Shown: positions 15,853 to 30,000 of the stretch, piece after piece
Layout: every line of letters begins with the position of its first letter
How positions within the stretch are numbered: the stretch's first letter is position 1
Assembly (NCBI GenBank): GCA_018907035.1
Contig: JACCIC010000001.1
Span: forward strand, 4,384,001-4,448,000
Reading direction: 5' to 3'
From: Sycobia sp. Sy_11
Taxonomy: Eukaryota; Arthropoda; Insecta; Hymenoptera; Epichrysomallidae
DNA: 64,000 nucleotides
Notes under the pieces: model-generated
What the model saw: the letters and a program-made list of their open reading frames with translations, nothing else
What the model was told of the DNA's origin: nothing
The model's database searches: none
Program-made: the position numbers and the translations under genes

Positions 15853-16109
15853 GATTCTGTGCGCTGGAGCGGAGAAATAAACAAGCACGTCTAGGGTAAA
15901 CTATTTATTAACACACTCGGTCGACAATCACTGCCGCTTACACGCACTCTCGTCCTCGGTCGACCATCGACTGCCCGCGCTCCCCAGCGCGTCGGCGCGT
16001 TGCCTCGCGTACCCCCGGTGATCGGGATGGGCCTGCAAGTCCCATTGGTTCCGCTCGGGTTTTTCCCGAGGTTTCCCCGCAATTAGCCATTCCCTTGCGG
16101 ATCCGTCCC

Positions 16110-16199
<90 letters not shown>

Positions 16200-16603
16200 A
16201 ACCGAATTTTTGCATGTTACACTTCTTGTCTAATCTCTGTCGTGTATGTGTGTGTGTATACCTATGCCTACTCTTATTCGCGCACATACTGGCTCCTGGT
16301 GTAGCTAGAAAGAACGGTAGAAACAATAATAGCTTGCGAGATAAAACTTATAAGAGAATGAAAAATACTTGCCGTGGAGATGATCTAGCTACCGACCTCG
16401 ACGTTACGCAGTTCTTCCTCTCTAGTTCGTTTGTTGCTACCGGTGATTACGGTGATGCACAGCTCCCCCCTCTCTCTCTCTCTCTTTCTTTCTTTCTTGC
16501 TGGCGCGTACTTTGACAGTTTGTGAGTGCGATTTTTCTGACCACGCTCGAACAGTGAGTTTAAAATTGTGTAAATACACTACCCTCCAAATCGGCGGTCA
16601 CTA

Positions 16604-16661
<58 letters not shown>

Positions 16662-19484
16662 GAGTGAGAGAGACCTATTTAAGTAAACATGATTGTTAGA
16701 TGCATAGTTATAAATAAAAGATGTCGTATTTATATCAATAAATAAAGACATGTTTGATCGTACGTAGAACTATGCATTTCGTATACATACGGATATATGT
16801 GTAAGATACGATATAAATGAAAACCAAATGTTTAATACGTTGTCTTGGCTAATATATTATTATAGATAATTTAATACAATGTGGCTTGCTACTGCATACA
16901 TGGCCATTTGAGAAGTCCATTAGTGGGCTGATTACAAAGCTTATTATTTTTGAACTCACAGTACTGAAGTATTGCTTATATGATGAAAATCCGAGGATAA
17001 CACTTGGTTATCTCGACCTCTCTGGATAACATAACCATCCATGCCACCGTAGTTACTGTGACCAACTAGAAAGGGCGTAAAAAGGCTCCTGGTTTACATA
17101 AGTAGGCCCCGCACTCTAGTCATGAAAGAGTGCTAAGCTAGGATGATTCAAGATATCATGCTCTAGTCAAGGCTCAATAACCCCTGTTCACCCTATCGTC
17201 TCTCTACTTCAGGAGGATTCTGTACAACATCAATGTGAGGGGACTAGTTAAAATACACAAAATAGTCTAAGATACTATCAGATGGCGAATCTCGTCGTGA
17301 TTATTAGGGAATAATCGAAAGAGCTCATATCTCTAAAAACAGAAAGTACTCTGACAACGTTAAAATAAATTATACCATCTAACACGTGAACGAGGGCTTT
17401 TATGGCATGTCAGGAGTATATCTAGAATTATTCTTAAAATTTAGCCATTGCAAATCAACAGTGAGCCAAAGATGGTTGTTTCTCTTTCCACGCGAAAACT
17501 TCTTAATATGAGATATTCTTCATTCATGATCTAACGAATAGCGCTCGTTACTATAATAGTTGTGTATTCTAGCTATTTGAGGCTTGGTGTCCTGCGCTAT
17601 ACAGATTAAATTTACAATTACATTGCTGGTGCTGAACTTGGAAAATGAAGATAGGGAATTACGAATTCGTGTCATTTATAACGCCATATTACGCCGTAGC
17701 TAGTGCTAACGCTAAATCTAGGTAGATTTTGTAGGTGATTGCTTACCTATGTTAGCATATGTAAATATGAAAATAATCGAATTTAAATGAATAATAATTA
17801 TAAATTATAAGAATTAGAATACTAATATTATATTAATATTATTAATATTATTACTAATATTATATTAATATTAGAATACTAATATTATATTAAAATTGTT
17901 CTGACTATGTAGCATAAAAGATTTAACTACAGAAATGATACTTTTCAACATGTGAAGGTGAATTAGTTTTTTAGTCGCTTGTTTCGCTTTTAGACCATCT
18001 CTTGCGATAAAAAAAACGAGTTTCTAAATAGAATCCAATTTTAATTTAGATAACAAGAATAGCAAAATCATAAGTCGCAATTTCGGGGCTAAAGTGAAGT
18101 AATTACTTGTAAGTAAGAATCGTTGTAAGTAATTGACAATAATAAGTACTCTGGAATGGGAGAACATTAGATTAAAAAAAATAACCAAAGTTGTCTAGAT
18201 TAATCTAGATCAAATCCGTTACCCATATCTGATAGCCTCACTTTACTACACTGTTCTAGCGTGTACTTATACTTTATCTATCATCTACTTCATTAGATTA
18301 TTATTTTTAATTTATTTATTTTACATGTAGACTTCAATTTTATCATAATAATGTAATATTATATATAATAACATTGCTAGGAAAATTCTATATTTTTCTT
18401 CATAATAGTAAAATAACAATTAATACAAATTATCGATAATGAAGTTATAGGTAAGCACTTGACTCCGGAATGTATTGTCGGTGGTCAGCGTGCCGTGAAG
18501 AATCAGTTTAAATATCAAGTATCATTACAAAAAAATGGGATACATGTTTGCGGAGGCTCGCTTCTTGATAGTAGATTTATGATCTCAGTAGCCCACTGCG
18601 TCTACGATGCCCAGGCAAGAAAGTTCATATCTGGTCATTTTACCGTTATTATTACTGCCGTTAGTTTGTATTATATAGATGATGCAGTGCTGAAAGATTC
18701 AGTAAAACGTATTTTTCTGCTTACTAACTTCTCTTATATATCAACTGATATTGATGAATCAGGCGGGTATGTTGCGGATATTGCTTTGATAAAGGTACGT
18801 TGAATTATTCTTAAGTTAAATTAACATGAATGTAATATTCCAACTATCAATCAATATACAATTTTGTCAAATTAAATGTTGTTTATAGCCTCTATAACGC
18901 TTAAATAATATTATTTATAAGTACAGAAACGTTTACAGAAACTGTGCTTAATCTTTCGACAAGGGTAGCCTCGTCAGTATTTTATTATGTTATGCCAACT
19001 ATAAATATTTCATCCTTAAAAGAAGTATAATATACAAAGGCATATTTGGATGTGTGGTTTCTAAAGAAGTTTTTGAATGAATAATGGAAGGTAGAAGCTT
19101 TTTCTGCTTTCCATATCATCTGAGTTGTACTGTCGTATGACGATTGAAATCTTCACTTTAAAACCATATTTAGATATAATATTTATAATATTGTTTATAT
19201 GGGAAATTTATTTTGAGGTTATAATGGTTTTCTCTTATCCAATTTATAGTGATTGTAAATTTTCTACAGTATATATACATAATTAGTTGAGAATACTTTG
19301 TTTAATCTGTAAACTTAACCGAGAACAAAAGAAAGTGAAGTTTTAAGGAAAAGCAAGTGTCAAAAGCATTTTCATCGATATATACCATGTATACGCCTCG
19401 CATGGGTTGAATTTTTCTAGAGATATTGCGACATATTTATTTAGCAATTTACAATATTACATTAATATTGTACACACATTCTAT

Positions 19485-19515
<31 letters not shown>

Positions 19516-22500
19516 CGTGCGCGCGAGAATTCACATTCTGAAAAAACATATTGTATATCTCAATAATATTATACTATACTATACCACTTGTATCCGAGTA
19601 TCTGCTATTGCAGGATGTATTAAGGATATTCAAGTCGTCTATTATTAAATAATTTATTTTCTTTTTTTGGTTAATTTGTGAAGGCTGGAGTTACGTATTA
19701 ATGTAGATTACGTATTAATCGATAAGGGAATCTTCTTATTATCAAAAAGTATAGTTTGCGAATTTTTTAGGATCATTTTGACAATGAACCAGCAATTGAC
19801 GACACTCGTTATTCCTACCCTTTCATAATTTGGAATTAAAATCGGTACATAATATAGGCTTACGGACATCCTCTTCCTTCATTGATTCGAATAAAACTGC
19901 GATATAAAATTTAAAGCATACTGCGATATAAAATTTAAAGCATAAAAGTTTATGGTTGTAAAAATTATATTTTATTCAATTTGTTCAGTTTAACTAGACT
20001 GCCAAATAATTATTTATTATTTCTTTTTATTGTCTATATCGTGATCGTTATATTCGTTTAGTCACCTTCAATATTCATCATCTCAAAACTCTTGAGGTTT
20101 ATCAAATTGCTTCTGGCTCAAAATTACATATATTTCATCTTTGAAATCATTCACACGTTGATGTTAGTTTCCACATGCCAATCGAACAATCAGAATATTA
20201 AATTCGGAACTGTTTAAATGCAGCTTAGATCTACAATATATCTACATGATTATCTGACTGTTCCACAGTTATCACTGTTCAAATATTAACTTAATATCAT
20301 CCTTATATTGAATCACACCATGTTCAATCATTATTTTAATTTTCGACAATATGTAGTTTTTTAATTTTTATTGTAAATCTGTATTATTTTTTATAATTTC
20401 CAAAGATATCATTTAATATGTGTTCCTGGCAGCCATGAGAGGATTGCGGGCCACGAGCATACTTTGGCGGATAGGCGTTTCAGCGCATAAAGGAAAAAAA
20501 AGGATGCGTAGACCCTGTGCGTGCAATGTATTAAGGACATTGTAGCCACATTTTGTGAGGGCAATATTTAAAGGATGTTGTCGCCGCAGTTTTATATTTG
20601 TTTGTTTGGCACTTTCTCCTCTCCAACGGCTGGCTACAGCTGATAATAGGAGTTGGACGCAGGGCGAAGGGAAAGCCACGAATTCTCTTCGCGGACGCCT
20701 GGTCACGAAACGCGCTGTCCCGATGGCTGTCTACAAGACGTAGAGCGAATGCGGCGTGGCACGGTCTTGCTCGTGAATGCCGGGTCATTAGAAAAAAGGG
20801 GCGTTTTATAGGTTTATTAGTTGACGACGGTATTTAAAATAAGATATACATATATTTCTATTAGATTGTATAAACGCTGTTCCTGGCGTAGGTTTTTTTC
20901 TCGAGGGGTTTTCCCTGCGTCACGGGTGAAAATCTGGGCGAATGCGGGAACAGTAGAGGCAATTAATGTACAGACTGTCCACGGCTATAAAGTCCGCACG
21001 TGGAGGAAAGAGGGCCCTTGGCCGCGCGGTTATGAACCCGCGCCGCGACCGGCGCGGGTTTGGACTGAGACGCAATAAAACAGCTGCGCGACAAATGTTT
21101 GGTTCGCAAAGGGATGTGCAATTTAGAAAGCTCGAAGCCCTATTGGTTAAATATATTTTTTAATATACCGATATTCGTAGATCACAAGGACTCGGGGAAT
21201 GGGGAGTTTCGAGCTGCTCGACAGCCATCTACGCTAAACATCGGACACTTGGCGGCAGTCTTAATTTTGTCTCGAGGTCGTACACTTCGAGATAACTGTA
21301 GAGCATTTTTTAAATATATTCGTCATTCCCAAAACTTGCTGTTTTTCTTTGTTTTTTCCTGCTAACTGACACTATTTTACTTGCGTTTAACTTGGCAATT
21401 ATTCCAGGATTTATTCCTTTTAAATTCATCTTTTATTATTATTCAATAAAGATATTGTGAATATTGAAACCATTATATCGTCATAACTCCGGTCGCGATT
21501 TCGCTCAGGAGAGCGACTACAATATGCATAAGCATATTTTTTGTGTAGCTAAAATAAATATTAAATAAAGTATTCTATTGAACTCAAACTTATGATAGGC
21601 TGTAGGTAATTTCGATTATGGATTTATACTCGCAGAATAATTATCACATTGTATAATGGTTTCAGTTTTCACAGATTATTTTTGTAGCTTGTTACATAAT
21701 TTTTTAGTAGAGTACCTAACGATTGAAAATAATTAAATGTCAAAAACATAAACTAGAATTTTTTTTCGTTTTATTTTACTATAATAAAATAAAATTAATA
21801 TTATAATAAAATTTATTATTACAATACAAATATGTGAGTATTATAAGTAATCAATTCACATAGAAATTGGCAGATATGACTGAATATGGCTTGTGCTTAA
21901 TCAATTAATGCTGTGACGTCCAACCGAAGTTGGTGCCACCCGGGTAATCTTAACGGCGATTCTAAGCCGTTATTTACCGGCAAATGCCCCCTTGTTTTTC
22001 GGCCAACGCTTTCGCGTGTTGAAGCCGGGGACACGCGGGGCAGATCGCGGATACACTTATTTCGCGAGGGCGCGGCGCGACGCGGTGCTGTTTCGACGCT
22101 GGTTGAGGCCACTCCCGGGCGGCTCTCACCCCAACGTGTCGGACTTGGAGCGGCGACGGCTCCAATATCCCCCAAGGGTAGCAGCGGCACGCGTTCGGCC
22201 TCCCGCTATTACCTCGGGTCGTCGCGCTTATCTTTAGCGGAGTCTACGGGTCCAGCGACAGCTTTCTGTCTCCCGGACTCGTGTCTCCCGCCCTAAAAAT
22301 AAGCGCGCGTATCGCGGAATAAAAGGTAAAAGAATTTGAAAAATATATATATAGATTGCTTACTTTTATTTAAAATTTTATACAGTACTACGAATATGCA
22401 AGAAATAAGTTCTACTCTACGCAAACGCGACCGGCAGTCTGCTTTTCGCGGTCCAGCGGGCCCGTATTTATAGTCGGGGCGCGACGCCGCCGAAATTTTC

Positions 22501-23714
22501 TCCGCTGAGAAAATACATGGTGGTGGGAGAGATGAAGGGACGTTTTTTTATTATAGGAATATTATACTTCCCTTCATCTCGTACAATTATTATTATGATT
22601 GTTACTTTCTCTTTTGCTCGACAAAGACTTTTCGTATAAATACGTGGAGCGAACCTAGGCGTCGTCGTGAATTATAACTAACTTATTTAATATTTGAAAA
22701 AATTATGATTATTAAAATAATAATTATTGATTACATATAATGCTAACTCTTATGAACTATTACATTTTATAGTGGTGAATACGCGTTAAAAGCCTGAATA
22801 TTAATACTAAAAATAACAATCGTAATAATAACTACTGATAGTAATGGTAAAAATCTTAATAATAATGATCAAAAGAATGATTTACAAATAAGATAAGCAC
22901 GATTAATAGTAATTAATGTAGTAACAATAATAATAATTAAATTAATAAGATAAACACTGATAATAATAATCAACCTTACTATAATAATGGTTAAAAATAA
23001 GATAACGCTTAAGACAATAATTAATTTTGTTGATGATAATAATAATAATTAAAAACTATAATAATAACTGTGGTTCGCGAAGTAGTAATTAACGTAATAA
23101 CAATAATAATAATTAAAATAATAAGATAAATACTGATAATAATAATCAACCTTACTATAATAATGATTAAAAATAAGATAACGCTCAAGATAATAACTAA
23201 CTTTGTTAATAATAATTAAAAGCTATAATAATAATTAATGTTATAATAATAATTACGGTTCGCAAAAAGTAAATTCTCGCGATAATAATTATAATTATTT
23301 AAAATTAGAAAAAGACTTCGAAGCAGGTATTATATTTTCAAATATTAATTCATTATATAAAATGCTTTTAAAATTCGTAGTTTTCTTCGTAGTGTCGTTC
23401 TCGCTGGTGTTTCGCCCCAAAATTCCTTAGTGTATACAAAGGGGGAGGGGGTCATAAAAGTCGCATTAGCGCGCCTTCCACTCGTCCCGAGTTTCCGCGG
23501 GGGGAAGTACGATCGGCGAGGGGGGGAGGAGAGAAAGCATTTCAGCCCACGCCGCATTACGGCGGGCCCGCAGCCAGGCAGCCTCGTTTGGGCCGCATCT
23601 GGCTTTTATTGCGGGGGGGAGGGCGTGCGCGGTTCGTCACTCGACGCTGTGTGCACTTTTCCGATTTCAGGCACAGAAAAATTTTAAAATATTCTTTTTC
23701 CGTATCTTATACGC

Positions 23715-23760
<46 letters not shown>

Positions 23761-23964
23761 CGTAGGCAGAGCAATCGCGACGTTGCCAGACGCTCGTCCC
23801 TTTTCTTCTTTCTTTCAATTTTTATTTCACTCTCCTCCTCGCTCAAACTCCGCGCACATTCCCGGCGCGAGAAACTACAGGGGATGACCATTTGTGTAAA
23901 TATTTACACACACACCCGTATATACGTAGATACGTAAATGCGTACATCTATATATATGTGTGTA

Positions 23965-24019
<55 letters not shown>

Positions 24020-27000
24020 ATATCTATATCCGACGTCGTTGCTGGACGCAACACCCGCAACCTTAAATGGTTGGTTGGGGCTTGAAAAGATCCAAACGAC
24101 CATCACGCTGAGTTGTTGTAACCATTGGTATAGTGTTGGACTCTTCTTGGTAGTTTGGTTTCTTATTCGTTCGACGGTGACAAGCATGAGTAATTTTCAC
24201 GTACTGGCTGACTGAACTCTGGCTCTTCTTTCTTCTAGTTAGGCGCTATTAATTCTACTTACAATGTTAAGGTTACAAATATCGATCGCGAATGTGGTTA
24301 CGGTGTATCTCCAAATAGATATATTTAATTAATTTCACATTAGTATGCAACTTAGTACAAACATCTTAAACTATCTTAATACGCTTTACATTCGTTATCG
24401 CAGTAGTAATTTTGACGCTCTAGGTTCGTATCAAAAAGAAGGTTTTTTTTTTTTTTTATTTTTATATATGTTTACGATTTTTTTTTGTGTTTTGTTTTTT
24501 TTTATTTTGAATATATGCATATATTCGCACGTAGATACGTACTTCGTACATCCATATATTCTTTAATTGAGACTGCCAGTTATGCTTATGTTTACGGATT
24601 ATTATTAATTTTAGTTTCAACGTTTCTTGCGTCGTTATTAATATACGATATTCGCAATCTATTCGCGTGAACAATTTTTCCGCCCTTTTTATATTGTATT
24701 TTTATATTGTTTTTGCCGATGATCTCTAATATACGGAACGGACCGGAATATTGATTTGATAATTTCGCAGGTTTCGGACCGCTTAGTAAAAACACATAGT
24801 CGCCTACTCTAAATTTTACCTCTTTAATGTGACGGTCATACCGTTCTTTCGATTTTTCTTTCGATTTGATAATGTTATCGTAAACTAATTTTTTTATTCC
24901 TGTTAGTCTAACGACTAATTCCTTGACATAACCTTGATAGGTTGGAACCAAATCGGCTTCGCGAAGTGGGTCGTTTGAGGGAAGTCTAGCTAGTTTACCA
25001 AATACTACTTCAAACGGCGTATGCTTGGTACTTTCCTGTACACACGTATTGTAATTGAGCATCGCTATTTCCACCCATTCATCCCATTCCGAATCTTTTT
25101 CCGTATATTGTTTGAGAAATTCTCCTAACGCGTGATGAGACCGTTCTAGGGACCCATTAGACTGGGGGTGGAATGCAGTTGTTCTGACTTTCTTTATTCT
25201 AAATCTCTTTGCTACTCTCTGCATTAAACTACTCAGAAAATTTCTGCCTTGATCGGTAAGTATCACTTTCGGAGCACCAAAGATACAGATGCATTTCTTT
25301 ATGAATGCATCGGAAATTGTGGATGCCAAAGCGTTTGGCAGCGGGACGGCTATGCCATATTTTGATAACTGATCTTGCATTGTTAGGATATACTCATTTC
25401 CGAGTTTCGTTCTTGATAATGGGCCCACTATATCGAGCGCTATTTTCTCGAATGTAGTACCCGGTGTGTCCGTAATAACCATGGGTTGTCTTGTCTTTAC
25501 CCGCACGAGTTTCTTTAGTTGACAATCTATACATTGCTGAATGCGTCTTTGCACATCTGCCTTTAAGTTATCCCAGTAGTACTCTTGCCTGATACGATTG
25601 TACGTTTTAGAAATACCTCGGTGGCCGCCAATCGGCGAGTTATGGTATTCATAGAAAATTTCATCTCGACGATCAGGCGGGACAAATTTTAATGTGCCTT
25701 TACAAATTATTATCTTTATATTGGTGTCCTTAAATTCATTTTGAAAAATACTCATGACTTCGCGCCATTCTAATCCTTGAATGTCTGGCGAGTGAGCAAT
25801 ACTGAATTCGTCGATACTTTTATCGAGGCTAAATGTTTTTAACTCTTTACATGCATTCTGCATGTTCTCTTTTATTTTTGACAATGATTCGGGTTGGTCA
25901 CCCTTAATACTCATAGCAATTAGGAACTTACGATTGCTTCGTCTGTATGGGCTTATCTTAGCTTCTTCTACGTATTGACGTTCCGGAATTTTATTTGCCT
26001 CAGCAAGTTTCCGTGCTGCTAGGTCGCAAGGTTCGCCTTTGCTATTGATAAAATATAGGATATGATCATTGCGAAATTGAATCGCTTCCTTCGTTTCCAC
26101 AATTTTATTTTTGCTCTCTCTTAAACTCTTTCCTTCAACGTCAGATTTGCTATTTTTGGCATCGTCATCTTTAATTTCGTTGCCACAATTAGAACAATTA
26201 CTTTGTTCCATTACCGAACTTTCGCTACTAGAGGTATCTAGGTCGCTACTGCTTTGATCCGTATTACTTTCGGATGGTAAAGTAGGTTTGCCCTTAGGTT
26301 TTCTACTTATCATTTTCGATTTATGCTGCGGGGAGTAGGATGACTCATTGTCTGATTCATTTGTAGACTCACTACCTTTCTGTAAAATATCTGTTGCTTT
26401 GCTCTTTCGGACGAATGTTGGCTTATTAATTTTCGATTTACACAACTTAGTAAGTTTTTTATTCTTTTGCTTTTTCGTCAATTTGCGTGATTTGTCCTCC
26501 ATAACATTTCTCGGCTTTTCATCATCTCGAGCTTCTTTAATTGATCGTCCTTGGCGTTTACGAAGCGTTCGAAGGTTATTAGTTCCTATCTGATGCGGAT
26601 CTGGGGTTTCTCTTTCCCCCTGTTTAAAAATGGAAGTGTCAACCGCAGCAGTCACTCTATTAGTCCCTTGCGCTTCCGGTCTGTATTTCTGGGTTTGGTT
26701 CGTAGTTTTACGTCGTTGCGGACGGCTTTCGATTGCTTCTTCTGTACTTTTCTTCATCTTATCGTTATTATTTATTTTTATATTCTGGACCTTCGATCTT
26801 CTTCGTTTCCTTCTGTTTTTTCTTAAAATTTTTTCTTTCAAATTAGCGGTATCTGCTCCCAACTTAGAAAAATTAGCATGACTTGCTTTCTCCTTATCGA
26901 ACTTTGAAAAATCTTGGACTCTCTTTGAAAACTTAGAAATATGTGGTTTCTTAATATAGCCGTTCTCTTCTCGAGATTCTTTTGGGGACCTATGACGTTC

Positions 27001-30000
27001 AGTTAAGGGGGAACTTGGAATTTCAGGATTTGTAAATGGTCTATCGAGATTAAGAAGCCTTTTCTTTTGCGCACGAGTGACTGCGTTTACATTTTCGACA
27101 GGGTTACGAGACAATGCATCGGCGTGCACATTTGTCTTCCCCGGATTGTAAACAACCTTATAGTCGTACTCTGATAGCTTGAACCTCCATTTTATTACTC
27201 GTGTATTCAAATCTGCTGTTTTGAACCACACGAGCGGCTGGTGGTCAGTCACAAGGGTGAACGTATGTCCAAATACGTACGGCCTAAAAGTCTGCACCGA
27301 ATGAAGCATAGCTAGTGCTTCCTTCTCATACACCTCGTAGCGTAACTCCGGTCCGCGTAAAACGCGTGACGTATAGGCGATCGGTTGATCTCTACCGAGT
27401 TTCCCTTGTGATAGGATGCCACCAATAGCATAACCCGACGCGTCCGTTGTGATTATAAATGGCTGATCCATATCGGGAAATCGCAGTACAGGCGCTGTGC
27501 ATAAAGCCCTTTTTAGGTGTAGAAACGCATTTTCTGCGTTCTCTCCCCAGACAAATGGTTCGTTGCTTTGCAAAAGTTTCGTAAGCGGTTTAGAAATTTT
27601 TGCGAAATCCTTAATAAACCTACGATAGTAACCAGCTAGGCCTAAAAATTGTCGAATGTTCTTTATATGTTTAGGACGCGGGAATCGTTCTACCGCTTCT
27701 AGATTCTTTGGATCGGGTGCCAGCCCATTCTCACTAAGAACGTGTCCTAAGTATGCTACTTTTCGTTGTAGAATTTTGCATTTTCCCGGTTCAAGCTTCC
27801 AGTTTGCCTTGCGTAATCTTTCCATGACTTCATTGAACAATATTTCGTGTTCCTTTAAAGACTTGGCGTAGATTACTATGTCGTCCATATAGACGAACAC
27901 GCCCTTGCCAATAAGGCCCTCGAGCGTAAAGTTCATCGCGCGCTGATATTCCACGCCTGCATTCTTCAAACCAAAGGGCATTCGCACGAACTCAAAATGC
28001 CCGTCGGGAGTAGAAAAAGCAGTTTTATGCATGTCCTCGGGACTCATCGGTATTTGATGGAATCCAGAGACACAATCCATGACGGTGTAGTATTTAGCAG
28101 CACCAACAGTATCGAGTATTTCGACAATATTGGGAAGCGGGTAAGCCATTGCTACCGTTTTCTCGTTAAGAGGACGGAAATCTACTACGACACGCCAGCG
28201 TGGTTTATTATCAGCCGACTGTTTTTTCGGTACGACCCAAAGCGCTGATGAATAGCTACTTCTAGAGTGCCTGATTACGCCTTTCTGCAGTAATTCGTTC
28301 ACTTGTCGGTTCACTTCATCTTTCAGAGCATGCGGCAATCTGTATTGACGCGTACTCACTGGAGTATCGTCGGTTGTGGGGATCTTATGAGCCACTACGT
28401 TAGTTGTAGTAAGCTCGTCACCCTCGAGATAAAACCGGTCCGAGTTATTTCTCAACAATTTCGCCGCTTCTTCGTATTCCTTTTCCTCTAACTTATCAAT
28501 TTGAGTGAGATTTATTAAATTATTTAGACGGTCAGAGTATTTGGATAGGTCCTCGCATAGTTCGGACGCTAAAAAAAGATTATTGTAGTCTCCGTTACTC
28601 CAATCAAACTCTTGAAAATTAGTATTATCAAACCGCATTAGAGATTTCAAATTTTCAAATTCCGTATCATATGGTGCTCCTGATTCGGGTTCCCTGTTAT
28701 AATACGTTAATACATCCTCGTCGCACAGGAAATCTAATTTGGCCTTTTCATTTTTAATCGTAAGTATCATTTCTCCGAAATCAATAACAGCTTTAGCCTT
28801 GCGTAAAAAGTCGGTTCCTAAAATTGCATCATATGGTATAGCGCTGTTGTTTGGTAATACAGTTACGTTTGATTCTATACCTAATATATTAAGCGGGGCG
28901 ACGCCGAGCGTAGGCATCAATAACCCGTCAATTCCCTTTAGATAGGTCTCGTGGGTTGTGTCAATGTTGTTTATTGACGGTAGTATTTTCGCCTTAATGA
29001 TGCTCGCTTCGCATCCGGTGTCGATCAAAATTAATACTCCGTTCCAGTCTAAAAATAAGAACTTATTGTGGTTACCGGAAAAATTAGTATTGAGTATTTT
29101 CGAGTTGTTCCGCCCCGGATCGTTCTCAAAGCCTAACGTAAGTTCGTGATCTCTGATCTTTAACACATTTCTTTCGAAATCTGCTATTGCCTCAAGTTGG
29201 ACGAGGAAGTTCATCCCCAATATGCCATCATACGGAAGTTTAAAATTTTCCTCTACGACGTGGAAGCTTAACGACTTACTGAAACCTTTAATTACAGCGG
29301 TACCTAGAGATTTGATCACGTTATCCGTTATTCCTTTTAATCTCGTAACCGCGGTCGTGTCGATAGCTATACCGTCTGGCAGTTTTCCTTGCTTAATAAT
29401 GTTCCCATGTGAACCTGAGTCGATTAAAAATGTGATCTTCTCAATTCCGAATTTTAAGATGACATGGGGTAGCACTTCTGCCCTTACAGTGGTTGCAACT
29501 CGGATGCTTCCTCCTCCATCCTTGCAACATTGGTAGAGCGCATAGTATCGAGCGGTGCCATTGGCTGCGCTCTGGGCATGGAGGCACCGTTCAAGTTTCC
29601 CGTTCGCATTTTCTCATTATACATACGTTTCCTGCATTCGTTTATATGGTGCCCCCTATTTTTGCAGTAGGCGCAGCTTTGCGAGGAGGGGCAGGACGAG
29701 GTTATGTGTCCAGGTCGATTGCATTTCCTGCAAATCGCCCGGTAAGGGGTATTATTTTGCTGATGAGCTCCTGTTCTGGCATTCAGTGGGCACGATCCCG
29801 CTCTATGTCCGGGCTCGTTACACCGAAAACATCTCTCAGGAGGCCTACAGTTTTTGGCTGTATGGCCTCTTAAATTGCATATTTGGCACGTGACGCGGTT
29901 GGGGCAGGCGATAGCTACGTGTCCCGCTGCATCACACAGCTGGCATATAGTCGTGAGCGACTTATTTGCTCCGTGTGTTGGACAATTGCGAGCTTGATGT

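Larger units (their letters stand above)
10919..18450 (+). other. 7.5 kb intron carrying a mariner fossil and repeats
   Basis: This interval holds a small inverted-repeat element at 11111-11275, hairpin-rich repeats at 11965-12030, several TA/CA arrays, the mariner fossil at 14746-15717 and a GC-rich fragment at 15852-16110. Moderately complex sequence at 16920-17260 may be further transposon remains, but I cannot classify it. No host exon was recognised inside. Confidence 0.6.

Noticed and set aside
20413..21365. Several 60-97-residue ORFs in the solo LTR
   Set aside because: They lie on both strands of a GC-rich LTR, have no domain signature and no splice context.
21897..22296. Open frames of 60-127 residues in the GC-rich part of both LTR copies, on both strands
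   Set aside because: They repeat in both LTRs simply because the LTRs are identical. They occur in several frames at once and have no recognisable domain, so GC-rich composition explains them.
22690..23300. TAA/AAT-rich tract as a CRISPR-like or satellite array
   Set aside because: There is no constant repeat unit or spacer; it is a degenerate AT-rich part of the LTR present in both copies.
24054..24591. Possible env gene after integrase
   Set aside because: The interval is 538 bp with stops in all frames and no signal peptide or membrane segment.
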